Below are positions 43,808-54,700 of a stretch of 64,000 nucleotides of DNA, piece after piece. The position numbers and the translations under genes were made by a program. This DNA is from Sphingomonadales bacterium 12-68-11 (GTDB lineage Bacteria > Pseudomonadota > Alphaproteobacteria > Sphingomonadales > Sphingomonadaceae). The stretch is taken from positions 248,001 to 312,000 of the forward strand of contig NCCV01000003.1 in assembly GCA_002279825.1 (NCBI GenBank), given 5' to 3'. The notes under the pieces are model-generated. The model was not told where the DNA came from, searched no databases, and saw only the letters and a list, made by a program, of their open reading frames with translations. Positions within the stretch are counted from its first letter, which is position 1, and every line of letters starts with the position of its first letter.

Positions 43808-44074
43808 ATGGACCTCGACGACCTGCTCCACCGCTACTTCGGCACCTCCGATGTCGCGGCGGTCACTCCCGGCGTGCAAGCCGCCGCAGTGGAACGGATG
43901 CTGGTGGACTTCGGCCTCGAGCGGGATCGCGGCAAGCGGTTCGCGCTGTGGACGTTGCTGTACCTGCTGGATGCGGCTCCCGATCTCGATGTCGCGTTCA
44001 AGGAAGACGCCGACCGCGAAGCCGCCAGGAACTTCATGGATTTGGTGATCGCGTCCGGGCCAGACAAGGCCTAG
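43808..44074 (+). CDS. Small hypothetical protein upstream of roxA-like gene
   Basis: 88 residues starting MDLDDLLHRYFGTSDVAAV, mainly helical and acidic, ending in ADREAARNFMDLVIAS. I do not recognise a family. The frame is open further upstream (to 43679), but that part has low-complexity Ala/Pro coding and no obvious function. It stops 4 bp before the TTG start of the next gene, so they are likely co-transcribed. Confidence 0.55.
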   Translation: MDLDDLLHRYFGTSDVAAVTPGVQAAAVERMLVDFGLERDRGKRFALWTLLYLLDAAPDLDVAFKEDADREAARNFMDLVIASGPDKA

Positions 44075-44078
44075 CCCG

Positions 44079-45233
44079 TTGCACTTCACCCAGTTCGACA
44101 GCGCCGAGTTCCTCCGCACCGCGTGGCAGAAGCAGCCGCGGCTGATCCGCAACCCGTGGGCCGCGTGGCGCAACCCGCTCGAACCCGACGAGTTGGCCGG
44201 GCTGGCTTGCGAGCCCGATGTCGAGGCGCGGCTGGTCACTTACGCGCGGGACAATTGGGATCTCGAACACGGCCCCTTGCGCGAAGATCGCTTCGCCAAG
44301 CTCGGCAAGAAAGAGCCCTGGACCCTGCTGGTGCAGGCGGTCGATCACCACGTACCGGCGGTGGCCGCCTTGCTCGATCCGTTTCGCTTCATTCCCAACT
44401 GGCGCATCGACGATGTCATGGTCAGCTACGCCGTCGATGGCGGCGGGGTCGGGCCGCATTTCGACCAGTACGACGTGTTCTTGGTCCAGGGCCTCGGCAA
44501 ACGCCGCTGGCAGCTCGGCGGCCTGTGCGACGGCACGACGGAGCTCCAGCCGCACGATCACCTGCGCCTGCTCGCCCGGTTCGAGCCGTTCCAGGAATGG
44601 ATCCTCGAGCCCGGCGACATCCTCTACGTGCCGCCCCGCGTGGCGCACTGCGGCGTGGCTATCGGCGACGACTGCATGACCTATTCGGTCGGCTTTCGCG
44701 CGCCCTCACGCGCCGAGCTTCTCGCCGGCTGGACCGAGCACTTGCTCGAAGAGTTGGAGGACGGCGATCGGTTCGCCGATCCGGACCTCCAGCACCTTGA
44801 AAATCCCGGCGAAATCTCGGCGCCGGCGCTCGAGCGGCTGCATGGCATGGTGGCCGAACGGCTGCTCGATCGGGCGGCGTTCGCGCGCTGGTTCGGGACC
44901 TATAGCAGCACGCCCAAGAACCCCGACATCGACTGGCGCCCGGAACAGCCTATCGCGCCAGACGATCTGCGCGAGGTGCTGGGCGGCGGCTCCGCGCTGC
45001 TCCGCAACCCCGCCAGCCGGTTTTCGTTCGTGCGCGAGGGGCCGGGCTCGGTGGCCTTGTTCGTCGACGGCCGCTCCATCTCTTGCACCGGCGCGGCCGC
45101 GGCCTTCGCCGAACTGCTCTGCGGAAATGTCCGCTTCACCGTCGATCCGGTCCTGCTGGAGTCCGCGCACGCGATGTTGCTGATCGCCGAACTGGTCGAT
45201 GCCGGCAGCCTCGCCTTCAGCGACGAGGACTGA
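44079..45233 (+). CDS. JmjC/cupin-type ribosomal oxygenase (RoxA/YcfD-like)
   Basis: 384 residues, a 2-oxoglutarate/Fe(II) oxygenase of the YcfD class, whose E. coli member hydroxylates an Arg of ribosomal protein L16. The Fe motif is GPHFDQYDVFLVQG (HxD) with the distal His in PPRVAHCGVA. A C-terminal winged-helix-like domain (LRNPASRFSFVREG ... LLIAELVDAG) is typical. The TTG start is imposed by the tight spacing to the previous stop (4 bp) and gives the family N-terminus. Substrate in this organism not shown. Confidence 0.88.
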   Translation: MHFTQFDSAEFLRTAWQKQPRLIRNPWAAWRNPLEPDELAGLACEPDVEARLVTYARDNWDLEHGPLREDRFAKLGKKEPWTLLVQAVDHHVPAVAALLDPFRFIPNWRIDDVMVSYAVDGGGVGPHFDQYDVFLVQGLGKRRWQLGGLCDGTTELQPHDHLRLLARFEPFQEWILEPGDILYVPPRVAHCGVAIGDDCMTYSVGFRAPSRAELLAGWTEHLLEELEDGDRFADPDLQHLENPGEISAPALERLHGMVAERLLDRAAFARWFGTYSSTPKNPDIDWRPEQPIAPDDLREVLGGGSALLRNPASRFSFVREGPGSVALFVDGRSISCTGAAAAFAELLCGNVRFTVDPVLLESAHAMLLIAELVDAGSLAFSDED

Positions 45234-45254
45234 AGCCCGGCGCCGCACGCGGTC

Positions 45255-45806
45255 TCATCCCGGCACCGCCGCTTCCCGCCATTCTCCGGGTGCCAAACCC
45301 GCGACCGTCCATTCGCCGATCGACCAGCGTACCAGCCGCAAAGTCGGATGGCCGACCGCGGCGGTCATCCTCCGCACCTGCCGATTGCGGCCTTCGCGAA
45401 TTGTGATCCGCAGCCATGTGTCGGGCACGCTTTGGCGCACGCGGATCGGCGGATCGCGCGGCCACAGGTCGGGAGCGGCGATCCGTTCCGCCTCCCCCGG
45501 GGCGGTCGGGCCATCCTTGAGCACCACGCCGCGCCGCAGGCGGTCCAGGGTGGCGTCGTCCGGCTCGCCTTCGACTTGCACGAGGTAGGTCTTGGCCATC
45601 TTGAAGCGCGGATCGGCGATTCGCGCCTGCAACCGCCCGTCGTCGCACAGCAGCAGCAGGCCCTCGCTGTCGCGATCGAGCCGCCCCGCCGGATAGACGC
45701 CGGGCATGTCGATCAACTCGGCAAGCGTGCGGCGCGAAGTCGCCGCGCGATCGGTAAACTGCGACAGCACCCCGTAAGGTTTATTGAGCAGAATCAGCCG
45801 CGCCAC
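45255..45806 (-). CDS. RluE/RsuA-like pseudouridine synthase
   Basis: 183 residues. Catalytic motif [13 protein letters not shown] (Asp), then [11 protein letters not shown] and [18 protein letters not shown]. No S4 domain is present, as in the RluE (23S rRNA U2457) group. Convergent with the roxA-like gene, 21 bp apart. Confidence 0.9.
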   Translation of the reverse strand: MARLILLNKPYGVLSQFTDRAATSRRTLAELIDMPGVYPAGRLDRDSEGLLLLCDDGRLQARIADPRFKMAKTYLVQVEGEPDDATLDRLRRGVVLKDGPTAPGEAERIAAPDLWPRDPPIRVRQSVPDTWLRITIREGRNRQVRRMTAAVGHPTLRLVRWSIGEWTVAGLAPGEWREAAVPG

Positions 45807-45928
45807 ACTCGATGCGCTCCCCGCGCCATTGTTGCCCGACCCTAGCCGAAGCCGGCCGGGCGGCCAGCCTTCCAGAGACGGAGATTCGTCCGCTTGACAG
45901 ACGCCGCGCTAACGGGCGTCAAGCCGGT

Positions 45929-47554
45929 ATGGAAAGCATCGGCGACGACCTGAAGTTCATGACTCCCCGGCCCTTCAAGCCGGAGCATTTCGACACCCTC
46001 GCCGCGCTCGGGCAGGAACGCCGCTACGCCGCGGGAGAGATGATCGTCGAGGTGGGTGATCGCTGGCGTTCGTTTCATATCGTCATGGCAGGCGAGGTCG
46101 AAGTTCCGGACCCTTTCACCGGCGAACGGTGGGACGATGCCAAAATGGGGCCAGGCCAGTTCCTGGGAGAGATGAGCTTTCTCAGCGGGGGTGCCGCGAC
46201 TTTCGGCTTGCGGGCCGCGATCGACACCGTCCTGCTCGAGATTCCCCGCACCGCGATGCTCGAATTCATGGCCCGAATGCCCGAAGTCGGCGACCACGTC
46301 CTGACGGTCCTTGCGGCCCGGCGCCGCATGCTGTTCGAGCAAGGCGCCAGCGCGCTGACGCTCGTGGGGGCCGAGCGCGATCCGGCCGTGCAGCGCGTGG
46401 CCAGCTTCCTGTCGCGCAACCGCATCCCGTTCCAGAGCTTCGAGCTCGACAGCGATGACGCGGCCGCCGAGGCGATCTACCGGCTGGCGCAGCACCGTCC
46501 CTCGGTCATCACCGACAAGGGCACGCGGCTGGAGGATCCCACGCCGCGCAAAGTGGCGACGATCCTCGGGCTCGATCTCGATATCGACGACATCGACGAT
46601 CTGGACCTGGTCATTGTCGGCGGCGGACCTGCTGGCGTCGCGGCGGCGGTCTATGCCGGCTCGGAAGGTCTGTGCGCGCTGGTGGTCGAGGATACCGCGA
46701 TCGGCGGCCAGGCCGGCACCAGCAGCCGGATCGAGAATTTCATGGGTTTCCCGACCGGTATCTCTGGCGCCGACCTGACCTATCGCGGCCAGATCCAGGC
46801 GATGAAGTTCGGCACCCGCTTCGCCATGCCGCGGCAGGTGCGGGGTCTCGCGCAGCGCGGCGAAGGTTTCTGCGTGACGCTCGACGACGGCACCGAGCTT
46901 TGCGCGCGCAACGTGCTGGTTGCCACCGGGGTGCAGTACCGGCGACTGCCGATCGAGCGGCTCGAGGCGTTCGAAGGCTCGGGCGTGTTCTACGCGGCGA
47001 CCGACATGGAGGCGCGCTTCTGCCGCGAGACCGAGGCGGTGGTGATCGGCGGCGGCAACTCGGCCGGGCAGGCGGCGATGTATCTGTCGCGCGCCGCCCG
47101 CCATGTCCACTTGCTGGTGCGGCGGAGCGATCTGATCTCGACAATGAGCGCCTATTTGCGCGAGCGGCTCGAAGCCAACCCGCGCATCACCATCCATTAC
47201 CAGGCGCAGCTCACCGCGGTGGACGGCGACGACCACTTGCGCGCGGTCGAGATCGAGACCCCCGCCGGGCGCCAATGGATCGCGGCCTCCGCGCTGTTCG
47301 TGATGATCGGCGCGGCGCCCAATACCGCCTGGTTGTCGGGCCTGGTCGAGCTCGACGACAAGGGTTTCGTCAGGACCGGGCCCGAAGTCGGCGCGCCCAG
47401 CGCCTACCAGACTTCGCTGCCCGGCATCTTCGCGGTCGGCGACGTGCGCGCGGGCTCGACCAAGCGGGTTGCCTCAGCGGTCGGCGAAGGCTCGGTGGTG
47501 GTCAGCGCGATCTGGACGCGCGTTGACGACCTGCGGCGGCGCGAACGCGCCTGA
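45929..47554 (+). CDS. cNMP-binding / glutaredoxin-like / thioredoxin-reductase-like fusion flavoprotein
   Basis: 541 residues in three parts. Residues ~10-130: cyclic-nucleotide-binding-like domain ([35 protein letters not shown]). Residues ~145-218: a small glutaredoxin-like segment ([19 protein letters not shown]). Residues ~225-541: pyridine nucleotide-disulfide oxidoreductase with FAD motif GGGPAG (231-236), NAD(P) motif [10 protein letters not shown] (~371) and the late [20 protein letters not shown]. The dithiol CATC of thioredoxin reductase is missing: the aligned site is YAATDME (355-361). It may sense a ligand and pass electrons to an unknown partner. The start at 45929 avoids a non-conserved leader. 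Confidence 0.85.
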   Translation: MESIGDDLKFMTPRPFKPEHFDTLAALGQERRYAAGEMIVEVGDRWRSFHIVMAGEVEVPDPFTGERWDDAKMGPGQFLGEMSFLSGGAATFGLRAAIDTVLLEIPRTAMLEFMARMPEVGDHVLTVLAARRRMLFEQGASALTLVGAERDPAVQRVASFLSRNRIPFQSFELDSDDAAAEAIYRLAQHRPSVITDKGTRLEDPTPRKVATILGLDLDIDDIDDLDLVIVGGGPAGVAAAVYAGSEGLCALVVEDTAIGGQAGTSSRIENFMGFPTGISGADLTYRGQIQAMKFGTRFAMPRQVRGLAQRGEGFCVTLDDGTELCARNVLVATGVQYRRLPIERLEAFEGSGVFYAATDMEARFCRETEAVVIGGGNSAGQAAMYLSRAARHVHLLVRRSDLISTMSAYLRERLEANPRITIHYQAQLTAVDGDDHLRAVEIETPAGRQWIAASALFVMIGAAPNTAWLSGLVELDDKGFVRTGPEVGAPSAYQTSLPGIFAVGDVRAGSTKRVASAVGEGSVVVSAIWTRVDDLRRRERA

Positions 47555-47643
47555 CGCGCCAGCCCGCGCTGGAACCTCGACCGCTCCGGTCGCTTGTGCC
47601 AAGCGAACCCCAAACCCGCCCGACCCCCGAAAGGACCACCGCC

Positions 47644-48300
47644 ATGGCCCGCATTCTCGTGCTCTACTATTCGTCCTACGGCCACATCGCGCAGATGGCC
47701 GATGCCGTCGCCGAAGGTGTGCGCGGAGCGGGCCACGACGTCGATGTGCGCCGCGTGCCGGAAACCGCGCCCGCCGAAGTGGCCAAGGCGGCCGGCTTCG
47801 TTGCCGATGAAACCCATCCCCTGATCGACGGCATTGCCGCCCTTCCCCAGTACGACGGCCTGGTGATCGGCGCGCCGACGCGGTTCGGGCGGATGCCGAG
47901 CCAGATGGCCGCGTTCCTCGATCAGGCGGGCGGGCTGTGGTACACCGACGCGCTGGTCGGCAAGGCGGCCGGGGCTTTCACCTCCACCGCCGCGCAGCAC
48001 GGCGGGCAGGAAACCACGCTGTTCTCGATCATCACCAACCTGCTGCATTTCGGCTGCACGGTGGTCGGGCTCGACTACGGCTTCAAGGGGCAAAACGGGG
48101 TCGATGAGGTCCTCGGCGGCTCGCCGTATGGCGCCAGCACGATCGCCAACAACGACGGCTCGCGCCAGCCGAGCGCAATCGACCTCGACGGCGCGCGTTA
48201 TCTCGGCCGGCGGGTGGTGGAAACCGCCGCCAAGCTCATTCCTCCTCCCCGTGCCGGGGAGGAGCCCGATCAGAAGTCGAACCTCACGGTGCCACCGTAA
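47644..48300 (+). CDS. wrbA: NAD(P)H:quinone oxidoreductase, WrbA type
   Basis: FMN-dependent two-electron quinone reductase, cytoplasmic. 218 residues: [20 protein letters not shown] (FMN phosphate loop), [35 protein letters not shown] and [14 protein letters not shown]. The last ~19 residues (after AAKL) are not conserved in the family: they are encoded by a palindromic repeat (48243-48263) and by sequence antisense to the C-terminus of the convergent receptor gene, which overlaps by 31 bp. The catalytic protein is otherwise normal. Confidence 0.95.
   Translation: MARILVLYYSSYGHIAQMADAVAEGVRGAGHDVDVRRVPETAPAEVAKAAGFVADETHPLIDGIAALPQYDGLVIGAPTRFGRMPSQMAAFLDQAGGLWYTDALVGKAAGAFTSTAAQHGGQETTLFSIITNLLHFGCTVVGLDYGFKGQNGVDEVLGGSPYGASTIANNDGSRQPSAIDLDGARYLGRRVVETAAKLIPPPRAGEEPDQKSNLTVPP
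48243..48263. repeat. Half-copy of the CCTCCCC/GGGGAGG palindrome inside wrbA 3' end
   Basis: CCTCCCCG-TGC-CGGGGAGG with flanking T/A, near identical to the outer hairpin of the maf/RNase inverted repeat (40032-40051). It encodes part of the extra C-terminal tail of WrbA (PPPRAGEE). Confidence 0.65.
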
Positions 48301-50780
48301 GTCCGCGGATCGCCCAGATTGCCGGCGATGAGGCCGGTGTTGCTCGGGCCGAAGTTGAGCTGGTCGTAGTACTCCGCGTCGAAGGCGTTGCGCACCCAGC
48401 CGTAGATGTTGAAGTTGTCGCCGCGGAAGCCAAGGCGCAGGTTCACCAGCGCGTAGCCATCGACGAAAGTATAGATCGACGGCGACGGGTTGGAGGACCA
48501 CTCCGAGCGATAGCTGGTATCAACCCCGAAATAGACCTGGCCTTCCTTGTCGAAGATCGTAGCCGGAGAATTGGCCTCGCCGCCGACCGAGAACGCCCAT
48601 TTCGACACGCCCGGCAAGACCTGGCCCGAGATGTCGCAGTTCGCCGGGCTGAGGCCCGGAACTCCCGGAGCGCCGGGGGTCTGGCCCGCCCCAACCGTGG
48701 TGCCGCCGGCGAATTCCGGGGGGCATGGCGCGTCGGTGAACTCGGTGTACTTGGCGTCGGTGAAGGCGCCGTTGACGTAAGCGGTGAAGCGCTCGCTCGG
48801 GCGAACCGAGAAATCGACTTCGACGCCCTGCGAACGGACCTGCCCGGCGTTCGCCAGATAGCCGCGCAGCACACCGAACTGGCCATTGGTGACGTTGGCC
48901 TGGAAGTCGTCGATCGTGGTGCGGAAGGCAGCCAGGTTGAGCGTCGCGCGGCGATCCCAGAACTGGGTTTTCACGCCGCCTTCGAAGTGGTTCACCGATT
49001 CCGGCTCGATCGAGTAGGCGGACACGATCGGGTTGTTGTTGCCGTCGACCGGCACGCCGTTCTGGTTGATGCCGCCCGTCTTGAAGGTCTTGGCGTAAGT
49101 CCCGTAGAGCAGCACGTCGTCGGCCAGCTCATAGCTGACGGTCAGATCGTAACTGAAGTTCCAGGCGCTGTACTCCGGCGCATAGCTCAGCGGGGCGTAG
49201 ATCCCGCGCTGCGCCACGCTGACCGCGTCGGTGTCGGTCAGCAGCAGTTCCGTGCCGTTGCCGCGGAACACCCGCCGCTCGTAGAAGCCCTCTTTCTTGT
49301 CGTAATTGACGCGCGCGCCGGGCTGGATCGTCAACCGGTCGGTCAGTGCGAAATCGAGCTGGCCGAACAGCGCGAAGCTGGTGCTCTTGAGGAACTGGGT
49401 GTTTTCGGCGCGCAGGCCATTGAGGATGTTGGCGGTGATCTGCGCGGCGTTGGTCAGGTTCCAGCGGCTCGCGTCGGGGCCCTGCTGCTCGAGACCCTGA
49501 GTGTCGATCCGCTGGTAGAAGCCGAACGCGCCGAGCACGAAGTTAAGCCGCTCGCCGGAATGGTTGAAGCGGAATTCCTGCGAATACTGCTCCTGCTGCG
49601 AGGGGTTCTGCGACTTGCTGACGATCGAGAGACCGGTAAAGTCGCGGTCGTTCTCCGGCCGCCAGTCCCAGAACCGCCAGGCGCTGATAGAAGTGAACGC
49701 GTTGTTGTCGTCGATGTCCCAGGCGAGCCGGGCGGAAACGCCGCCGATGTCGTTGCCCGCGTTCAGCGTGGCATCGATATTGGTGCGGCGGTCGAACGGA
49801 TCGGTGCTCGGCAGCGAATTGAGGTTCGCGCCCGGCGTGGTGTAACCGGGAAAGAACGCCGCCAGAGCCGGATACTGGCGCGCCGCGGCGCGCTGGGTCG
49901 GGCCGTAGCCGACATAGACGCCGCCGCAGCATTCCGGATCTTGCAGGCTGATGTCGCCGGCAAACGTCAGATCGACGGTATCGCCGAGCCTGAACAGGAC
50001 TTGCCCGCGGAAGCCGAGGTTGTCCTGTTCGTTGATCCAGTTGCCGCTGGTGACGTTGTAGACCGTGCCGCGGCGGCTGGTGCCCGAGGCGGCCAGGCGC
50101 ACCGCCACGTTGTCCGACAGCGGACCCGATACGGCGGTCTTAAACTGGTGGAAGTTGTAGCTGCCGATCGACGCTTCCGCGCTGCCCTCGAAGGTGAAGG
50201 TCGGCTGGTTGGTGCGAATGTTGATCGCGCCGGCGGTGGTGTTCTTGCCGTAAAGCGTGCCCTGCGGCCCGCGCAGGATCTCGACCTGGGCCACGTCGAG
50301 GAAGTCGAACGTCGCCGACGCGACGCGCGCGTTATAGACGTCGTCGACGTAGATGCCGACGCCCTGCTCGAAGCCGTCGTTGGTCAGCCCGAACGGCACG
50401 CCGAGGCCGCGGATGTTGACCACCGTGTTGCGCGGGTTGGAGGAATAGACCTGCAAGGTCGGGGCGAGCTGCTGGAGCTTGTAGACGCTGAAATTGCCGG
50501 TCTCGTTGATCGTGCGCGCATCGAGCGTCGAGATCGCCAGCGGTACGTCCTGCGCGGCTTCCTCGCGCCGGCGCGCGGTGATGATGATGACGTTTTCTGG
50601 CGCACCGGAGGACGAGGCCGCCGGGCGTCCCGGCTCTTGCGCCTGATCATCGGCAGCAAACGCATCGGCCTCGGCGGCGACCACCGTTTCGTCGGCAGCC
50701 AGCGCTGGAGCGGGAAGCACGGCGATCGCGGCAATGCCCGCTAGCAGCCGGATACGGTTGGTCGAATATGTGGTGTTCAT
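48270..50780 (-). CDS. TonB-dependent receptor, downstream of yezD-like and Rrf2 genes
   Basis: 836 residues. Signal peptide (hydrophobic core [20 protein letters not shown]), plug domain with [44 protein letters not shown], and a barrel ending [11 protein letters not shown] with C-terminal Phe. A TonB box-like segment [10 protein letters not shown] lies before the plug. Substrate unknown. The gene context (Rrf2 regulator, YezD/DUF2292) suggests sulfur-related uptake rather than siderophores; this is inference. Start at ATG 50780. Confidence 0.93.
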   Translation of the reverse strand: MNTTYSTNRIRLLAGIAAIAVLPAPALAADETVVAAEADAFAADDQAQEPGRPAASSSGAPENVIIITARRREEAAQDVPLAISTLDARTINETGNFSVYKLQQLAPTLQVYSSNPRNTVVNIRGLGVPFGLTNDGFEQGVGIYVDDVYNARVASATFDFLDVAQVEILRGPQGTLYGKNTTAGAINIRTNQPTFTFEGSAEASIGSYNFHQFKTAVSGPLSDNVAVRLAASGTSRRGTVYNVTSGNWINEQDNLGFRGQVLFRLGDTVDLTFAGDISLQDPECCGGVYVGYGPTQRAAARQYPALAAFFPGYTTPGANLNSLPSTDPFDRRTNIDATLNAGNDIGGVSARLAWDIDDNNAFTSISAWRFWDWRPENDRDFTGLSIVSKSQNPSQQEQYSQEFRFNHSGERLNFVLGAFGFYQRIDTQGLEQQGPDASRWNLTNAAQITANILNGLRAENTQFLKSTSFALFGQLDFALTDRLTIQPGARVNYDKKEGFYERRVFRGNGTELLLTDTDAVSVAQRGIYAPLSYAPEYSAWNFSYDLTVSYELADDVLLYGTYAKTFKTGGINQNGVPVDGNNNPIVSAYSIEPESVNHFEGGVKTQFWDRRATLNLAAFRTTIDDFQANVTNGQFGVLRGYLANAGQVRSQGVEVDFSVRPSERFTAYVNGAFTDAKYTEFTDAPCPPEFAGGTTVGAGQTPGAPGVPGLSPANCDISGQVLPGVSKWAFSVGGEANSPATIFDKEGQVYFGVDTSYRSEWSSNPSPSIYTFVDGYALVNLRLGFRGDNFNIYGWVRNAFDAEYYDQLNFGPSNTGLIAGNLGDPRTYGGTVRFDF

Positions 50781-50904
50781 GATCGGTACCCCCAAAGGTC
50801 GGCCGGAGCTCGCGTGCGTGGCGACGCTCAGCGGCTGGGACGTGCATCCGGGGGTCCGGTCTGCGCAGAATGAAGCGGAATGGCGCGGCCCAAGGGGCCG
50901 CCGG

Positions 50905-51078
50905 TCAGCTGCCGAAGCGGCGGCGCTCGGTCACGTCGACCTGCATCAGCTTTCCGTCGTGGACGGTCAGCTGAACCGTGCCGTAGCGCAGGCGCTGGAG
51001 CGCTTCGGCAACGACACGCAGGTGTTCGGGCAGGTGGGCGAGGTCGAGATGTTCGTACCGTTCGACAGTGGCACCCAT
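50905..51078 (-). CDS. YezD family small protein (DUF2292)
   Basis: 57 residues, too short for many gene finders. The core VAEALQRLRYGTVQLTVHDG, then KLMQVDVTER matches the YezD/DUF2292 family, whose genes often lie beside sulfate/sulfonate transport and Cys-regulon genes (recollection). The ATG at 51078 is used; a TTG at 51150 would add 24 residues but would place the palindrome inside the coding region. The gene lies 124 bp upstream of the receptor gene and 47 bp downstream of the palindrome. Confidence 0.75.
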   Translation of the reverse strand: MGATVERYEHLDLAHLPEHLRVVAEALQRLRYGTVQLTVHDGKLMQVDVTERRRFGS

Positions 51079-51124
51079 CGGATAAGTCTCCGTCCGCGCG
51101 GCGGAATGCCGGGGCGCACCCTCT

Positions 51125-51153
51125 CTATTGTCAAGTGATATGGTTGACAATAG
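51125..51153 (-). promoter_or_regulatory. Perfect 10-9-10 palindrome, likely Rrf2 operator
   Basis: CTATTGTCAA (51125-51134) and its exact reverse complement TTGACAATAG (51144-51153) are separated by 9 bases, 47 bp upstream of the yezD-like start. On the minus strand a sigma70-like pair TTGTCA-N17-TAGAGA overlaps it, so binding would block the promoter. This fits repression by the adjacent Rrf2-family protein. Confidence 0.65.
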
Positions 51154-51192
51154 CCCTGCGACGATCCGTGGGAAAATTCACCGTGACCGGTG

Positions 51193-51642
51193 TCAAGTTT
51201 CGCTTTTATCGCGTCCGGCATCCGCCGGAACCGGATCGATGCGGTCCGACAGACGGATCGAATCGAGGATCTCCGCCGTCCGGTCGCGCACCTCGAGCAT
51301 CAGCGCGCGCGTCCGGCACTCGCCCTCCTCCACGCAGTTGCGGCACTTCTCGTGCGCGAAACGACTCGCGCACGGCACCAGCGCGAGGCTGCCGCGCATG
51401 ACCCGGATCAGATCGCCGTAAGTGATGTCGACGGGCGGGATCGCCAGCCAGTAGCCGCCATCCTTGCCGCGCAGCGATGCCACGATGCCGAATCGGCTCA
51501 GCTCCGAGAGAATCACGGTGAGGAAGTTGGCGGGGATTTTCTGCGCTTCGGCAATCTCGGCGAGCCGCACCGGCCCCTCGCCATGGCGGTCGGCGAGGTG
51601 CTGCATCGCGCGGATCGCATAGCGGGTTTTCTGCGATAGCAT
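51193..51642 (-). CDS. Rrf2 family transcriptional regulator with four Cys
   Basis: 149 residues. N-terminal winged helix: MLSQKTRYAIRAMQHLADR, AEAQKIPANFLTVILSELSR, LRGKDGGYWLA. Cysteines at 91, 100, 103 and 109 (CASRFAHEKCRNCVEEGEC) make a metal or Fe-S site possible; IscR and NsrR use three Cys in the equivalent region. The extra Cys and the C-x8-C-x2-C-x5-C spacing differ from IscR/NsrR. It is upstream of the yezD-like gene and receptor on the same strand, with the palindrome in between. Likely local regulator of that pair. Confidence 0.88.
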   Translation of the reverse strand: MLSQKTRYAIRAMQHLADRHGEGPVRLAEIAEAQKIPANFLTVILSELSRFGIVASLRGKDGGYWLAIPPVDITYGDLIRVMRGSLALVPCASRFAHEKCRNCVEEGECRTRALMLEVRDRTAEILDSIRLSDRIDPVPADAGRDKSET

Positions 51643-51704
51643 GAGGCGGTATTGCCTACCTCGGCCGAGATGAACAAGCGGTTGGCCGCTGCCCTCCCCC
51701 GCGA

Positions 51705-54700
51705 TCAGAATGCCTGGCTGATACCGACTTTGACAGTCATCCCGAGCGCGCTCGCGGTCAGCGGATCGTAGTTCTGGTCGAGCCGCGCGAATGGTGGTGC
51801 GGTGTCGAGCAGGTTCGCCACCGCAAGCGACAGTTCGCTCCCGGTGGGCAGCCGCCACCGCCAGGCGACATCCACAGTAGTGAAGCTGCCGATCTGCTTT
51901 CCCGCGCCGACCGAGGCACCGGCCAGGACGGAGGGATTGGGCCCGAACACGTCGGCGCCGCGCTGGTCGGTCATCTCGCCGATGAAATTGAGCTGGACGC
52001 GCAGCGAATGGGCGCCCCAGCCCCCCTGCACCCACGCCTGGCCCTTGAGCTTCGGCAGAGGGTAGGCGGTGGTCTGGTAGTTGAGCAGGCCCGCCGCGTC
52101 GAACCCCGGCTGCACCGCGATCCCTTCCACGGTGACCGTGCCCACGCGGTATTCGAGGAGATAGCTACCCGAGACGCCGAGCTCGGCCGAGACCGGCCCG
52201 AGATCGCGCGCATAACTGGCCTGTGCATCCACGCCGCTCGTCTCGACCCCGGCCGAGTTGAACGCAAAGGTGCGCAGTCGCTGCACATTGGCGACCGCGC
52301 ACGTCCCGCCGGAGAACGTGAAGCGCGCCTGCAGCGCGGCATAGGCGGGATTGCCGCAATTGGCCGATCCGGTGGCGCCGAACATCGCCGCCACGATACC
52401 GCTGACCGGCTCGTTCTCGATTCCCCCCGCAAGGTCGTAGCGCCAGTAGTCGAGGCTGGCGCGAAACCCGCTGCGCTGGGTCTGCACGCCTGCGTTCCAG
52501 GTGGTGGCCTTCTCGGGCTCGAGATCGGGGTTGCCAAGCACGTCGACCGCGCGAAACGCGCTGCCGATCAGCGTGGGCACGACAAGGTCGGCCGAAGTGC
52601 TCTGCGGGGGCGGTCCGCGAAACGTCGTGCCGACCCCTCCGCGCAGCGTCAGCCAGTCCGTCAGCTCGGCTCTCAATCGCAGCTGCGGATCGAAAGTTGC
52701 TCCGGTCGCCCCGCCATAATCTTCATAGCGCGCGGCGACTTGCGCTTCGATCCTCGAAGTCAGTGGCAATCTCACCTCGGCGAAACCCGCCCACACCTCG
52801 CCCGTTACCGCGGCGTCGCGGTTCGAGCCGAGGAAGCCGATCGGCCCGACTTGCGGCGTGCAGGTCGCGGCCGGATCGAGCACCGATCCGGGGCACGGGA
52901 ACGTCGCGAGATTGTTGGTCGCCCCGTAGGAACGGGCGTAGGCGTCGCGGCGGTATTGCCCGCCCACCGCGAAGCGCGCTTCGCCGCCTGGCAAGCGCAA
53001 CCCGGTCCCGCCCGACAGCAAGGCGTCACCGACCCATTGCCGCGTGTTCGCGCGCCGGTTGATCACGGTGTAGAAATCGTCGATCGTCGAGGCGTCGTTG
53101 ATCAGCCCCGCCCCGGGCGTGAGATCGAGCCCGAGCGGATTGCTGACCCCGGCATAGACCGGATTGGCCTGCCCGGTGATGGTATTGCCCGCGATCCCGG
53201 TCGAAAACGGGTTGAAGAAGTGGCACCCATTCCGCCCTGCCACCGCCGCCAACTGGGCCTGGGTCAGCCCGGCGCGCGATTGCGGGGTGGCGTAGGGGCA
53301 AGATTCGCCGCCGAACCCGGCGAGCGCGTTCTGCAGCAGATCGACGAAACTGTCGCCGCCTTCGAAGTAGCGGTCGTATTCGGAATAAGTCGCGCCGAGC
53401 GCCAGCTCGAGCCCGCGCGGCAGTTGGACCGTCAGTTCGGCGGTGGCGCGATAGAGATCGCTGTCGCGCGGCAGCACGGCCGACCCGCGCGCATTGTCGA
53501 ACACGGGATTGCCGCCCAGGAGCAGCGGCCGGAACCGTACCGGAAACGCCAGCGCCGGCTGCACCGGACGGAAGCCGGCATCGACCGCGCAGCCGCTGAT
53601 CCCGCGGAACCGCCAGCAATAGTCGATCAGCGCGGGCGCGTAAGTCGGCACCGTGAACAGCCCGGTGCCGCCGAACGCGGCATTGGCGGACGGGGCAATC
53701 GTCGGCAGGTAGCTGGGCGTGGTGGTCAGGACCGTTTCGGTACGCCCGTAGAGCCCGGTCAGGCGCAGGGTTGCCGTGTCGGACAAGGCGACTTCCGCGT
53801 CGGCGAACAGCTGCCAGCGGTCCTCCGGCTCCACCAGATTGCTGAAGCCGGTGTAGTTGTTGAGGCACAAGTCGGCATTCGAGCCGGGCAGCGAGCGAAA
53901 CGCCCCGAAGCTCGAACAGGCGAGGTCGGCATCAAACCGGGTGCCGCCGACGCTGCCGTTGAAATCGAAGTTGCCCGGGGCGCCGCCGCCGGTCCAGCCG
54001 CCCTGCGGGTTGGCCGCATAAGGCTGCACGCCCCAGGTCCGATCGGTGGTTACAAGCTCGCTGCGGTGCTGGTAGCCGCCGGCCACGAACAGCCGCACCG
54101 GCCCCAGATCGCCGCCCCACGATAGCCCGCCTGTCCAGTCGCCTTGGGAGCCCTCGACGTAGCGGTAGTCGCCCGAGGCGCGGAATCCCACTTGCCCCGA
54201 GCGGGTGATGACGTTGACGACGCCGGCGATCGCGTCCGAGCCGTACGTCGCGGCCGCGCCGTCCTTGAGGACCTCGATCCGGCCCAGCGCCGCGCTCGGC
54301 AGCAAGTTCAGATCGACCATCGGGTAGGTACCGCCCGCCATCGGCACCACTCGCTTGCCGTTGAGCAGGACCAGCGTGCGTTGCGGCCCGAGCCCGCGCA
54401 GGTTGATCGACGCCACCCCTTCGTTGAACTGGCTGCGGATGTCGAACTGCGCGGCATCGCCGAGCACCCCGGCGGATACCGCCAGCCGCTTGGCCAGTTC
54501 GACCACGCTCGGCGAGCCCTGGTCGGCGATGTCCTCGGCCGTGATGACTTCGACCGGCGCCAGGCCCGCCTCCGCCGCGCCGCGGATCAGCGTGCCGGTG
54601 ACCACGATCGGGCGCGCGTCGACACCCGCCGCGTCCTGCGCCGCGACTGGCCAGCCCACGCACAGCGCAATCAACGAAATGGCGGCGCGCGCCGGCGCTG

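Noticed and set aside
51643..52035. N-terminal extension of the Rrf2 regulator ORF
   Set aside because: The frame is open upstream but runs into the TonB receptor gene; the ATG at 51642 yields the canonical Rrf2 start.
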